DNA of 64,000 nucleotides, from positions 1 to 64,000 of the forward strand of contig CBFDCR010000007.1 of NCBI GenBank assembly GCA_965603365.1. The letters are read 5' to 3'. Source of the DNA: JAHELQ01 sp965603365. GTDB lineage: Bacteria > Acidobacteriota > Aminicenantia > UBA2199. The notes below the pieces were generated by a model, which saw only the letters and a list, made by a program, of their open reading frames with translations, did no database searches and was not told the origin of the DNA. This document shows, piece by piece, positions 1 to 8,863 of the stretch; position 1 is the stretch's first letter, and each line of letters begins with the position of its first letter. A program made the translations under genes and the position numbers.

Positions 1-2
1 TT

Positions 3-1820
3 GTCTTGCTGCTGGCCGCGGCCTTTGGGCTGTCGTTCTTTTTGCTTAAGAGGGAGGGTGCCGATAAGGGGGGCATGGGTCTGGGGGAGTTTATTGTCTT
101 CCGGCTGGCCCTGGGGTTGGGGATCATCGCCTATGTGACCTTTCTAGCGGCGGCGCTGGGGTTGTTACATCTTTATCTGTTTATCGCCGTGCTGATGGCG
201 GGTATTCTCCTCTTCTTTAGAGAGATTGCCGCTTTCAGGGGGCTAAAAATCCGGGTTAAATGGTCTTTTTTCGGCTTCGTATTGCTGGCCTTTGGGGCCG
301 TCAACTTCTTTTATGTCTGGTTTCCGCCTACCTTTTACGATTCCATGCTCTACCACCTGGCGGTGCCTGCCTACTATATCTCCTACGGCGGCCTTCTGCC
401 CTGGCCGACCAATTTCTTTGCCAATCTGCCCCTCAATGTGGAGATGGTGTTTATGTTTAGCCTGCTGGGAAAGACCGTGCTGCTGCCAAAACTCATCTCT
501 TTCGTTTCCGGCTTAGCCTTGCTGTGGCTGCTGTTCTCCTGGTACCGCCGGCAATTCAGCCGGGGTTTTTCACTGCTGCCGCTGCTGCTGTTTTATACCA
601 TCCCCCAGGTGGGATTTTTAACGGCCACTTCCAAGCCCGATATGCTGGGCCTCCTCTTTCTCTTTGCCGGGGTGCGCCTCTTTTTTTACTACCTGGATCA
701 CCAGCAGCGGCCGAAATGGCTTATCCTCAGCGCCCTGTTCTGGGGGCTGGCAATCGGCAGTAAATATATTTTCGGCTTCTATTTGTTGGGTTTCTTTCTG
801 GCCCTGTTGTTTGTGAAGGAACTGAATCCGAAACAAAAAGTTTTTTCGATCGTGATCATCTCGCTGCTGGTTCTGGCCTGCCTGCTGCCGTGGCTGGTAA
901 AAAACGTCGTCTTAACCGGAAACCCGGTATACCCCTATTTATCCGCTATCTTTCCCAATCCCTACTGGTCCGGCCAGCAGTCGGCAGACTTTGCCTTCAT
1001 CCAGAAGCGGGGGGGGGACTACAGCCTCTGGCAGCTCCTGTGGTATCCCATCGACATCTTTATTCATCCCTACAGTTTCGGCATGACGGTGGTGCTGGGG
1101 GTGGCCTTCCTGGTTTTTATCCCCTTTGTCTTTTTCTCCGCTAAGGATTCCCGGCTCAGGTTTTTGATCATCTCCTCGGTATCGGCCTTTGTCCTGCTGC
1201 TCCTCTTCACCAGAGTCCCCCGCTACTTTTTGACCTCTTTTTTGCTGCTGGCCATGCCCATGGCCAACGGTGCCGAGAACCTGGGCCAGCGGTTCGTGCC
1301 CCTAAAGAGGCTGCTGCCTGTTTTGCTGGCGGTGCTGCTGGCCGTCAACCTGATCCAGCAGGCGGATCTGGAGGAGAAATATTCCCGGGGGTTCTCCTTC
1401 CTGGTCAAAAAAGTGACCGGCCAGTTCAAGGGCGGAGAGGTAAAATATCTGTATCACCTGCCCTATTACCGGGCCGCCGAATTTGTCAATCGCCGCCTGT
1501 CGGACGATGACCGCCTCATGCTGGTGGGGGAGGAACGAACCTTTTACCTGCGCAAGAAGTTTACGGCCAGTAGCTTTGTGGACCGCAATCTCTTGATCGA
1601 CGATTTCAGGAGGAGTGAAGGTTTCGGCGATTTTCTCGCCCGGCTGCAAGAACGTGAAATCAGCCATGTGTTGTACTGCCCCCCGGGGCTGGAGCGCTTC
1701 GGCAAGAAATCGGCCACCCACCGCCTATCGGATACTGACAGGGAAAGATTACACCAATACCTGTCACACTTCCGGCTGGTCTACCGGGATAAGTATTATT
1801 TCATCTATGAACTCCCCTGA
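3..1820 (+). CDS. GT-C fold membrane glycosyltransferase-like protein (5' partial)
   Basis: Polytopic inner-membrane protein with about ten hydrophobic segments in the first 430 residues and a soluble tail of roughly 150 residues. The frame is open to the left edge, so the true N-terminus lies outside the window. An acidic residue in the first long loop (PPTFYDSMLYHL, near residue 110) matches the loop-1 catalytic Asp arrangement of GT-C enzymes of the ArnT/PMT type, which transfer sugars from polyprenyl-phosphate donors to periplasmic acceptors. It converges with a methyltransferase gene (16-bp overlap of the 3' ends) and sits beside a polyprenyl-phosphate-sugar-type GT2, which fits a donor-making and donor-using pair. 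The substrate cannot be read from the sequence. A general GT-C or O-antigen-type membrane protein is the alternative. Confidence 0.72.
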   Translation, partial: VLLLAAAFGLSFFLLKREGADKGGMGLGEFIVFRLALGLGIIAYVTFLAAALGLLHLYLFIAVLMAGILLFFREIAAFRGLKIRVKWSFFGFVLLAFGAVNFFYVWFPPTFYDSMLYHLAVPAYYISYGGLLPWPTNFFANLPLNVEMVFMFSLLGKTVLLPKLISFVSGLALLWLLFSWYRRQFSRGFSLLPLLLFYTIPQVGFLTATSKPDMLGLLFLFAGVRLFFYYLDHQQRPKWLILSALFWGLAIGSKYIFGFYLLGFFLALLFVKELNPKQKVFSIVIISLLVLACLLPWLVKNVVLTGNPVYPYLSAIFPNPYWSGQQSADFAFIQKRGGDYSLWQLLWYPIDIFIHPYSFGMTVVLGVAFLVFIPFVFFSAKDSRLRFLIISSVSAFVLLLLFTRVPRYFLTSFLLLAMPMANGAENLGQRFVPLKRLLPVLLAVLLAVNLIQQADLEEKYSRGFSFLVKKVTGQFKGGEVKYLYHLPYYRAAEFVNRRLSDDDRLMLVGEERTFYLRKKFTASSFVDRNLLIDDFRRSEGFGDFLARLQEREISHVLYCPPGLERFGKKSATHRLSDTDRERLHQYLSHFRLVYRDKYYFIYELP

Positions 1821-2458
1821 CGGGAGGGCCTTCTTTCCGCTCTGGCCAAAACCATAATCCAGGGAGTGGGGGTCAGTACTTTGACGATTTTTAGGTGGGG
1901 CCGGAGAAAGTTTAGAAATCTTTTTTTGGACCAATGCCGGAGGTGGCCGGGGGTATTGCCCAGTTGGCAGAGGTAGCGGCCCCGGGCAGCATTGAGGATT
2001 CGCCACAGGGGTTCCCGGGGCACGCTGACAATCAGGTAGGGGTTGGCCAACTGTGCCAGCACCGATAGTGCCCGCTGGGGGTCTTTTAGGTGTTCCAACA
2101 CCTCGCAGCAGACCACCAGCTCGGCGGCATCATCCGGGGGAGCTAAGTCGTAGATGCTGGCCGCCTTAAAGGCGATGTCCACTCCGCGGGCCCTGGCATT
2201 TTGCCTGGCTGCGGCAATGATCTTTTCAGAAAAATCACTGGCCCGCAGCCGCCGGCCCGGTGCCACCAGTCGGATGCTTAAATGGCCCTCGCCGCAGCCC
2301 ACCTCGTGGATATCCCCGGCCCCGGTCAGGGCCACCAGTTCCGACAGGGAGCGCCGGAATCGTCCCATCAGGAAGCGGGCCAGGGGATTTCCGGTTCCGT
2401 ATTTGTCATAGACATTCCCGGCGATGACCCCCTGTTCGACGATTGGCGATTTTTTCAC
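1805..2458 (-). CDS. class I SAM-dependent methyltransferase
   Basis: A 217-residue Rossmann-fold methyltransferase of the Methyltransf_11/23 kind. Motif I reads HEVGCGEGHLS (residues about 50-60). It is followed by an acidic end of strand 2 (RASDFS) and by motif IV/post-I segments VVCCEVLEHLKDP, typical of this superfamily. No membrane segment. The start lies just 7 bp downstream of the GT2 stop on the same strand, so the two are probably co-transcribed. The neighbourhood suggests methylation of a sugar, lipid or polyprenyl-linked substrate; the substrate is inferred only from context. The Arg-rich C-terminal tail runs into the 3' end of the convergent membrane glycosyltransferase. Confidence 0.85.
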   Translation of the reverse strand: MKKSPIVEQGVIAGNVYDKYGTGNPLARFLMGRFRRSLSELVALTGAGDIHEVGCGEGHLSIRLVAPGRRLRASDFSEKIIAAARQNARARGVDIAFKAASIYDLAPPDDAAELVVCCEVLEHLKDPQRALSVLAQLANPYLIVSVPREPLWRILNAARGRYLCQLGNTPGHLRHWSKKRFLNFLRPHLKIVKVLTPTPWIMVLARAERRPSRQGSS

Positions 2459-2465
2459 GGCCGTT

Positions 2466-3446
2466 TCACGCCTGGGGCTGGGGGGGAGCGGGTTCTCCCT
2501 CTTGAGCCTTTTGGTGTTCGATTTTTTTCAACCGGTACTGGATATCCTCCATGAGTTTGCGGTTGGTGGCCAGCAGATCCGAGATGAAGGCAATGAGAAT
2601 AGTCTGAAAGCCGAAACCCAGCAGGATGGAGGCTAAGATTAACGACTGGACATGCCCCTGGCCCTCACCGCCGAAGTAAAAGTAGAGGAAACGCAAGCCG
2701 ATGAGGAGCCCCAGGGAGAACAGGCTGAGGCCGATGGTCAAAAAGAAACGGAAGGGTTTGTAGATGATGGAGATGCGGATGATGGTGGCCACCGACTTCT
2801 TGATATAGGAGAATATACTCTTGACCAGTCTCGAGGGCCTCAGGTCCGGATTGACCCGGATGGGCACCGGCTGGATGACCATGTTTTTCTGTCCCCCCTG
2901 GATGAGGGTCTCCAGGGTGTAGGTATAATCGTTGAACACGTTCAATTTCAGGGCCGCATCCCGGCTCACAGCCCGAAACCCGCTGGTGGTATCCTGGATG
3001 TCGGTCTTGCTGAAGCGGCGCACCACCCAACTGCCCATTTTTTGCAATTTTTTCTTGAGCCAGGAAAAGTGCCGGATCTCGGCAATGGCCCTCACCCCCA
3101 CCGTCATGTCGGCCTGTCCCGATAAAATGGGCTGCACCAGTCTGGGGATATCCCGGGCATCGTACTGGTTGTCGGCATCGGTGTTGACGATGACGTCTGC
3201 GCCGGCCTTGATGCCGGCCTCCAAACCGGCGGTAAAGGCCCGGGCCAGCCCCTGGTTTTTCAGGAAACGGACGATGTGATCCGCCCCGTGGCTGCGGGCG
3301 GTCTCGGCGGTGTTATCACTGCTGCCGTCATCGATGACCAGCCACTCCACCCGGTCAAAGCCCTCCACCTGCCGGGGCAGACTCTTCAGGGTCACCCCTA
3401 AGGTGTCGGCCTCGTTGTAACAGGGAACCTGGATAATCAGTTTCAT
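2466..3446 (-). CDS. GT2 family glycosyltransferase with two C-terminal membrane helices
   Basis: A 326-residue GT-A enzyme of the dolichyl-phosphate-mannose-synthase/GtrB type, expected to load a nucleotide sugar onto a polyprenyl phosphate at the cytoplasmic membrane face. Visible marks: N-terminal VPCYNEADTL, the nucleotide-binding VIDDGSSDNT, and the metal-binding NTDADNQY (DxD near residue 91). Two hydrophobic helices follow residues 235-300, and the tail is charged and Pro/Gln-rich. That layout is usual for the family. The methyltransferase follows 7 bp downstream, and a GT-C enzyme that could use the lipid-linked sugar lies beyond it. The annotation is secure at family level; the sugar is not known. 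Confidence 0.88.
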   Translation of the reverse strand: MKLIIQVPCYNEADTLGVTLKSLPRQVEGFDRVEWLVIDDGSSDNTAETARSHGADHIVRFLKNQGLARAFTAGLEAGIKAGADVIVNTDADNQYDARDIPRLVQPILSGQADMTVGVRAIAEIRHFSWLKKKLQKMGSWVVRRFSKTDIQDTTSGFRAVSRDAALKLNVFNDYTYTLETLIQGGQKNMVIQPVPIRVNPDLRPSRLVKSIFSYIKKSVATIIRISIIYKPFRFFLTIGLSLFSLGLLIGLRFLYFYFGGEGQGHVQSLILASILLGFGFQTILIAFISDLLATNRKLMEDIQYRLKKIEHQKAQEGEPAPPQPQA

Positions 3447-3551
3447 GCCCTCGCCTTACTCTATATTCTATACCACTATTCCCCCTTTTTTTCAAATTAT
3501 TTCCTCCATAAATTTATTTGATCCGGCGATTAAAATCTGCCATAATAACGA

Positions 3552-4295
3552 ATGGCCTCTAAATTCCGGATTTTTGCCTCCTTGCTGGTTCTGCTCATCC
3601 CCCGGCAGGATCTCTGGTGGCAGGTGGAGCTTCGGCTCGAAGTCAGCGGCCGTTACGAATACAGGGAGAACCCGGACAGCAGCGAAGGTATCAGTGGTCA
3701 TTATACCATTATCCTGTCTGCTGTGGGCAGCCTGGAGCGGGACAACGGCGATTACATCCTCTATCCCGGGGAGAGCCGGGTTGTGAGGGCCAGGTGGGTC
3801 GAATCGATGGGCGGCGAGTCGAGCCGGCGGGTAATGGATCACTCCGAACAGATCAAGCCGGAATTGAAATTCTACTATGTGCTGCGGCGGGGGGGTAAGA
3901 TACACCTGGACTTTGAGGTGGTATCCCCCTGGCTGGCCATGGAGCGGGCGGCCGCCTACCCGGATTTGCTGCTGCCCCGCAGTTGGGAAAACCGCCTGGT
4001 CCACCCGGGGGAGAGATACAATAAAGACATCAAAGAGGGCAGCAACCGGGTCTGTGTGCCGGAAAGACCGATCTATAAACGGGAGGCGGTGGACGACCGT
4101 TTTCACTGGCGGTGGCGGCGGCAAGATCTGTCGGCCAGTCACGACCACCGGGTGGATTGCCGGTTGAAGATCTCCCGCTTCAAGAAAGCCAAAATTCCCC
4201 GGCACCTACCCCTTCCTTACTCGTTTCATGTATGGATTTTACCACAACGTTTGCACCTTTACACGCACCGAGCTTATCCTGTTAATTGTCGCTGA
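3552..4295 (+). CDS. hypothetical secreted protein
   Basis: A 247-residue open frame starting with a short basic N-terminus and a hydrophobic stretch (FRIFASLLVLLIP), consistent with a signal peptide. The body is rich in beta-strand-forming alternations and charged residues. I recognise no family. The last 40 residues (from about RFKKAKIPR) lose this character and overlap the 3' end of the opposing AAA-ATPase by 14 bp, so the natural C-terminus may have been lost or replaced near position 4200. No clear Shine-Dalgarno lies before the ATG. The antisense frame at 3492-4205 is taken as a shadow because it has Pro/His-rich low-complexity composition. Confidence 0.5.
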   Translation: MASKFRIFASLLVLLIPRQDLWWQVELRLEVSGRYEYRENPDSSEGISGHYTIILSAVGSLERDNGDYILYPGESRVVRARWVESMGGESSRRVMDHSEQIKPELKFYYVLRRGGKIHLDFEVVSPWLAMERAAAYPDLLLPRSWENRLVHPGERYNKDIKEGSNRVCVPERPIYKREAVDDRFHWRWRRQDLSASHDHRVDCRLKISRFKKAKIPRHLPLPYSFHVWILPQRLHLYTHRAYPVNCR

Positions 4296-5736
4296 TCAAC
4301 TTCCCGAAGTTACCGTTGACCTCCTTCCGACCACCTCGATCTGTCGTCACCAGATACCACAGTTTTTCGTAATCCATCCGTACATTTCGGTCGATCAAAT
4401 CCTTTGGCACAGAGTCAGTTTTAAAGTACTCTTTTAAGAAGTAGGGCACCATGTCGGCATTGTATAGGCAGATTCCCGTATCCGGGGAAAACAAATAATG
4501 GTTGTACCACTCTTTCATGATGCCTTTTAGAAAATTCGGGTCTTCCTTGATCTGTCCGGCCTGCTGATAATATTCCAGCATCGCCTCTAAATCATCCTCG
4601 GTAAATCCCAGCATCCGGTTAAAAGGTGCATCGATGGAGATGTTTTCGCCGATATTGAATCCGCTGGTGACGTCATCCAAGGTAATCGGCGAGACGCCGG
4701 TGAGAAACAGCCGGGAGATCGGTGCTTCCATGCCGCTGGTGCCAGCCTTTAATACGTTGAAAAAGGCCCTGAAAAAACCCTCTCCATGCGTTAACCTTTC
4801 ATATTCATGCTTTCCGGCGGTAGATAGGATGGTGTTGGCAAAATTGTCGTATTCGTCGATCATCACATACAACTTCTGATGGGAGTCGCGGCACAGGTTG
4901 ACTACATTGAGTAAGATGTCGGAAGCCGCTGACCTTTTTTCCATATCCTTCTCAATTATTTTCTTGTCATCTATGAGATAACTATCATATTTGCGCAGGA
5001 ACGAGCGTACTGCGCTGCGAATATTGTTTATAAAAGACTTTTCGATTTCATCGATATTGGGGGCGATCCCGGAGCAATCGAATTTTAACACCAGATATGC
5101 CCCTTGTTCCGGGGTGGGGTCTGGATGCACTGCTGTATGGGCGAACAACTCGTCAAACCGGTCTTTGTAATAAACATCGTAATACCCCTCCATCATGGAG
5201 AGGAACAACGATTTGCCGAAGCGGCGGGGGCGGATAAAAAATAGATAGCTCCCGGCCTCCTCGATCTCCCGTAAATACATGGTCTTATCCACATAGTAGT
5301 AATTCCCGGTGACAATCTTTTCATAATTCCCCCCCCACCCTTCAAACATCACATTTTTACGGCTTGAAAATACTTTTACATTGATTTCTCCGGGTATGGG
5401 GGTCATTTTTTCGCTTATGGGAACGGTTTTGCCGGGCATGGGGATGGCGTCGTCCTTTATGTGGATCGTTTTGCCCGTCATGGGAATGGTTTTTCCCTTT
5501 ATGTGGACGATTTCTTCCGGTATGTGGATGATTTTTCCGGGCATGGTTTCAAGATAGAAGCCCGTTTTTGCCAAAAAACTCGAAACATCGGGATAAAAAC
5601 CCCGGCGCTGCCAGAAATACCCCGACATTGCCAAAAAAGGGGCAGCATTAATGTTTATATATGGGAACCTGGGAACTTGAGGAATGGCACCTTTTCTTCC
5701 AATTCCAGAAACCTGAATTGGGACTGATACAGGCAT
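4282..5736 (-). CDS. AAA-ATPase-like protein (PF09820 type), C-terminal nuclease domain missing, N-terminal repeat extension
   Basis: The centre is a clear AAA-ATPase_like domain: NYYYVDKT and IRPRRFGKSLFLSMM (Walker-A-like, around residues 140-180), VMIDEYDNF (Walker B) and LTGVSPITLDD. Family members are normally about 500-560 residues, begin shortly before the YVDKT motif and end with a PD-(D/E)XK nuclease (DUF1703). Here the protein stops soon after the ATPase domain (ISDN), so the nuclease part is absent. In its place the N-terminus carries about 125 extra residues, of which 38-121 form twelve 7-residue units (next entry). A GAAGGG sequence 9 nt before the ATG supports the long start. 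An internal Met near residue 129 would restore the family's usual start but has no ribosome site. Confidence 0.8.
   Translation of the reverse strand: MPVSVPIQVSGIGRKGAIPQVPRFPYININAAPFLAMSGYFWQRRGFYPDVSSFLAKTGFYLETMPGKIIHIPEEIVHIKGKTIPMTGKTIHIKDDAIPMPGKTVPISEKMTPIPGEINVKVFSSRKNVMFEGWGGNYEKIVTGNYYYVDKTMYLREIEEAGSYLFFIRPRRFGKSLFLSMMEGYYDVYYKDRFDELFAHTAVHPDPTPEQGAYLVLKFDCSGIAPNIDEIEKSFINNIRSAVRSFLRKYDSYLIDDKKIIEKDMEKRSAASDILLNVVNLCRDSHQKLYVMIDEYDNFANTILSTAGKHEYERLTHGEGFFRAFFNVLKAGTSGMEAPISRLFLTGVSPITLDDVTSGFNIGENISIDAPFNRMLGFTEDDLEAMLEYYQQAGQIKEDPNFLKGIMKEWYNHYLFSPDTGICLYNADMVPYFLKEYFKTDSVPKDLIDRNVRMDYEKLWYLVTTDRGGRKEVNGNFGKLISDN
5374..5625 (-). repeat. in-frame 21-bp tandem array encoding twelve 7-residue units
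   Basis: Within the AAA-ATPase gene the DNA shows a 21-bp period and the protein a 7-residue period: units such as KIIHIPE, EIVHIKG, KTIPMTG, KTIHIKD, DAIPMPG, KTVPISE and KMTPIPG follow one another without a break. Five weaker Phe/Tyr-rich units (for example SGYFWQR, RGFYPDV, SSFLAKT) precede them. Spacing is exact while sequence drifts. A second and third array of the same period but different sequence lie at 32730-33044 and 53527-53655. Confidence 0.85.
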
Positions 5737-5808
5737 ATTCCCGGCCCTTCGCCACTCTTGCCGAATTTCCGGATTAGATGCAGATCTGCCAGTGAAAAGC
5801 GGGAGAAT

Positions 5809-7755
5809 CTATAAATCCAGGACTTCTCTGATCTTTCGGGCCAGTTTCGCCGGGGTAAAGGGCTTCTGGATGAAGGCAATGTTTTTATCCACCACGCCGT
5901 AGTGGGAGATGACGTTTACCGTATATCCCGACATATAGAGTACCTTTAGTCCGGGATCTGAAGCCGCTAATTGCTCGGCGATATCGCGCCCGCTCATTCC
6001 GGGCAGGACCACATCGGTGAGGAGCAGATCGATTTTTTCGGTATGCTTATCCCAGAGGGAGAGTGCATCTGCTCCACATCCGGCGGTTATGACCGTGTAT
6101 CCACATGCCGACAGGATCTCTATGGCTATCTCACGCACACTTTCCTCGTCTTCAACCACAAGGATTGTCTCCTTCCCGGTTACCATTTGAGTCGAGCCGA
6201 TCTGTCCGGGGGGGGCTTCCGCCGGCTCATCGATCCGGGGGAGATAGATCTTTACGGTGGTGCCTTTTTCCAATTCACTGTAAACATTGATGTGGCCACC
6301 GCTCTGTTTGGTAATGCCATACACGGTGGAAAGCCCCAGGCCGGTGCCTACTCCCTTCTCCTTGGTGGTGAAAAAGGGTTCGAAAATGTGAGAGAGGGTC
6401 TCCTCATCCATGCCGCAGCCGGTATCGCTGACTGAAAGGAGAACATATCGGCCCGGTTTTACATAGGTGTACAGCCGGGCATATTTCTCATCCAGATCCA
6501 TGTTGGCAGTCTCGATAATCAGGTTTCCCCCTTGGGGCAAGGCATCCCGGGAATTCACTGCCAGATTCATGATAATCTGTTCAATTTGCCCGGGGTCGGC
6601 CTTCACATTACCGAGTTTTTTATCCAGGAAAAATTTAAAGGCGATGTCTTCTCCCAGTATACGTTCCAGTATGTTTTTGAAATTATTGATTACCCGATTT
6701 AAATCGAGGACCCTTGGCTGCACCATGGCCTTGCGGCTAAAGGCCAGCAATTGTTGGATGAGGGAAGAGGCATGATTGGAGGTTTTTAATATGTGTTTGA
6801 GGTTTTTATGAATGGGGCTGTCGGGCGGCAATTTCCGTTGGCCCATTTCGGCGTAACCGATAATCGAGGTGAGTAGATTATTGAAGTCATGGGCGATACC
6901 TCCGGCCAATCTGCCGATACCTTCGATCTTTTGACTCTGGCGAAGTTGCTCTTCGAGACGCTTGCGGGCAGTGATATCCCGGATGATTCCTTGAGTGGCG
7001 ATTTCATTCTTGTAATTAACGTATGAAACCGACGTTTCCACTTCTATCTCATTTCCGTCTTCCGAGAGGGCGGTGAATTCGTATTTGGGCTCCAATGTTT
7101 CCCCCTGGGCGACCCGTATGATACGCTCTTCAATGAGGGGTCTACTTTTAGGGGCCACCAATTGAATGAAATCGAATTTCGGTTGGTTGACCTCCTTGAG
7201 GGTGACACCGAACATCTCCTGGAATTTATCGTTAATAAACTCAAACTTTCGGTTAAAGAGCAGATAAATGGCATCGTTGGAATGTTGAATCAAATGACGG
7301 TATTTCTCTTCGCTTTCCTGAAGGGCCTCTTCGATGCTTTTCCGTTTGCTGATATCCAGGGTGACTTCGACGGCACCGACGATCTCTCCCTTTTTATTGC
7401 GAACAGGATTTCCCCGGATATACCAGTATTTCCCATCGGGAGTGGGTTTCTCTATCATCTGGGGGCGACCGGTTTTGATGGCTTTGATCACCGGGCAATC
7501 CGGGCATGGATCTATACGGTTTAGCCACACTTCGTAGCAATAGCGCCCAATCAGCTCTTCGCGGCTCATGCTCACCGATTGGCAGGCGGCCCGGTTGAGC
7601 CAGATGATCCTCATGTCTATGTCTTCATAGATGACATGTTCCACCAGGCTGTCCAGGATGTGGTGATTCCCCAATTCCTTCAATTGCTCTACCTGCCGAC
7701 GCAGTCCGGCGACTTCGGCGGTCAGTTGCTCTTTGTCTTTATCGATGTCGTCCAA
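5809..7755 (-). CDS. hybrid PAS sensor histidine kinase with C-terminal receiver domain
   Basis: A 648-residue cytosolic hybrid kinase with no membrane segment. Domains in order: a short coiled coil (1-25), a PAS domain with a Cys pair CPDCP (about 30-145), a second PAS (about 150-270), a HisKA dimerisation box GGIAHDFNNLL carrying the phospho-acceptor His, a HATPase with N box (MNLAVNSRDA), G1 DTGCGM and G2 GTGLGL, and a receiver with VVEDEE and the phospho-acceptor TDVVLPGMSG (about 535-648). No output domain, so phosphate probably passes to a separate regulator. It starts at TTG with AGGAGG 8 nt upstream. The downstream AAA-ATPase follows after 72 bp and need not be related. Confidence 0.92.
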   Translation of the reverse strand: MDDIDKDKEQLTAEVAGLRRQVEQLKELGNHHILDSLVEHVIYEDIDMRIIWLNRAACQSVSMSREELIGRYCYEVWLNRIDPCPDCPVIKAIKTGRPQMIEKPTPDGKYWYIRGNPVRNKKGEIVGAVEVTLDISKRKSIEEALQESEEKYRHLIQHSNDAIYLLFNRKFEFINDKFQEMFGVTLKEVNQPKFDFIQLVAPKSRPLIEERIIRVAQGETLEPKYEFTALSEDGNEIEVETSVSYVNYKNEIATQGIIRDITARKRLEEQLRQSQKIEGIGRLAGGIAHDFNNLLTSIIGYAEMGQRKLPPDSPIHKNLKHILKTSNHASSLIQQLLAFSRKAMVQPRVLDLNRVINNFKNILERILGEDIAFKFFLDKKLGNVKADPGQIEQIIMNLAVNSRDALPQGGNLIIETANMDLDEKYARLYTYVKPGRYVLLSVSDTGCGMDEETLSHIFEPFFTTKEKGVGTGLGLSTVYGITKQSGGHINVYSELEKGTTVKIYLPRIDEPAEAPPGQIGSTQMVTGKETILVVEDEESVREIAIEILSACGYTVITAGCGADALSLWDKHTEKIDLLLTDVVLPGMSGRDIAEQLAASDPGLKVLYMSGYTVNVISHYGVVDKNIAFIQKPFTPAKLARKIREVLDL

Positions 7756-8077
7756 TATTACAACCTCCTGGCTTTACGATAACAGAAAATATTATAAAAT
7801 TCAGATATTCATAATACGGATCGATTCGGTTGTCTCAATCTCAAGGGAAGTACAGATCTGTATAGGGTGGAAGTGGGAAAATCAATTCGACTTTTTGAAG
7901 CGATACCATATAAAGAATTTTATATAAAACGGAACGTTTTTTCAATATGCAGCCGCATTTTTTTACAATTTTACTGATCTGCAATTTACTGGTAACGGGC
8001 CATTTTTTTTCTTTTGCCGGGATTTATGAACTTTAGCGACAGGTTTTACGTGTTTTTAAATTGGGACTAACCAGAGG
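7756..8077. other. AT-rich intergenic region upstream of the hybrid kinase
   Basis: A 322-bp region between the minus-strand kinase and a doubtful plus-strand small frame. On the minus strand a perfect TATAAT lies at 7791-7796, about 35 bp before the kinase start, without a convincing -35. Runs of T/A and no coding signal are seen in the rest. Confidence 0.4.
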
Positions 8078-8350
8078 ATGTTTAAAGCTGCTTTTATCTT
8101 ATTCATTTTAATAACGATGTGCGGCGGAGGGTACGGTATTGATTTAAGAGACCACTATGCGTTTATCGCCGCCGGTGAAGCCATGCGGTTGTACATCGGC
8201 AGCGGGTATATGTACCCAGCCGACAATTTTTTCTTTAATTATCCTCAAATAGGGTTTTTTTACCTGTGGATAGACCGATTCAATGAAGATGACGGGTACT
8301 GTCGGCAGGGGAGGATTCCGATTCTGCTTCGTCTATGCACTGCTCTTTGA
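8078..8350 (+). CDS. small hypothetical secreted protein (doubtful)
   Basis: A 90-residue frame with a good signal-peptide-like start (FKAAFILFILITMCGGGYG) followed by an aromatic-rich stretch with many Tyr and Phe. The AGAGG just before the ATG is too close for a normal ribosome site. The last 71 bp overlap the opposing PilZ gene, and the C-terminal residues there look like antisense reading. It may be a real small exported protein with a decayed end, or chance. No family recognised. Confidence 0.3.
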   Translation: MFKAAFILFILITMCGGGYGIDLRDHYAFIAAGEAMRLYIGSGYMYPADNFFFNYPQIGFFYLWIDRFNEDDGYCRQGRIPILLRLCTAL

Positions 8351-8708
8351 TAATGGCTAAAAGCAAATTTGTGTGGGTATTTTTTACATTTTGAAAGAAG
8401 CAGCCGCTGGAATACACCATCCCCGGCTTAATGATCGACCTTTTCTGGGGTTCCATATAGGCGACATTCGAATGCACCACCTTGATTTTAAATTCTTGTT
8501 TTCGGCCTCCATATTCTAAAAAAATCGAGTAATGGGCTCCTTTTTGGGGGGAAAAGTTGGAAATGATATTGATTCCCCTCAGGCTGATGTTTTTTACAAT
8601 AAATTCCCCTTCATTTTTGAAGCTGCCGGTAATTTCTTCTTTCAGAAAAAACGAACCCACCAGTTCAAATAGGGGATCAAACCTCGGCTCCTTTCTCCGT
8701 TCAACCAT
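8280..8708 (-). CDS. PilZ domain protein
   Basis: A 142-residue protein that is mostly one PilZ domain, the common bacterial c-di-GMP receptor. The RxxxR motif is present near the N-terminus (R5-R9 in ERRKEPRF), and the second motif [D/N]xSxxG appears as NISLRGI near residue 40. Both are the ligand-contacting elements, so c-di-GMP binding is likely. No other domain, no membrane segment; the tail after residue 120 is acidic and probably disordered. AGGAAA precedes the ATG by 4 nt. It is alone on its strand here, so the partner process is unknown. Confidence 0.82.
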   Translation of the reverse strand: MVERRKEPRFDPLFELVGSFFLKEEITGSFKNEGEFIVKNISLRGINIISNFSPQKGAHYSIFLEYGGRKQEFKIKVVHSNVAYMEPQKRSIIKPGMVYSSGCFFQNVKNTHTNLLLAIIKEQCIDEAESESSPADSTRHLH

Positions 8709-8802
8709 GTCGTTTCCTATATTTAAAGATCAATTATATCAAATTTTTGTCCTTAATGGAAATGGCGATGCGTGCGATTTTTGCCTTTGGCCGATATTGG
8801 AT

Positions 8803-8830
8803 TTGTCTGCTGCCGGTTCTGTGTTATAAT
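8803..8830 (+). promoter_or_regulatory. candidate sigma-70 promoter for the DUF362 gene
   Basis: TTGTCT at 8803-8808, 16-bp spacer, perfect TATAAT at 8825-8830. The predicted start is about 25 nt before the ATG at 8864, and AAGGAG precedes that ATG. Confidence 0.55.
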
Positions 8831-8863
8831 CTGCCGTTATGAAACCGCAGCCAAGGAGTAGAA

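Noticed and set aside
2652..3125. 157-codon plus-strand frame over the GT2 gene
   Set aside because: Antisense of a clearly conserved glycosyltransferase; no ribosome site.
3492..4205. Long minus-strand frame opposite the secreted hypothetical gene
   Set aside because: Composition is Pro/His/Gln-rich, as expected for an antisense reading, and the plus-strand frame has a signal peptide.
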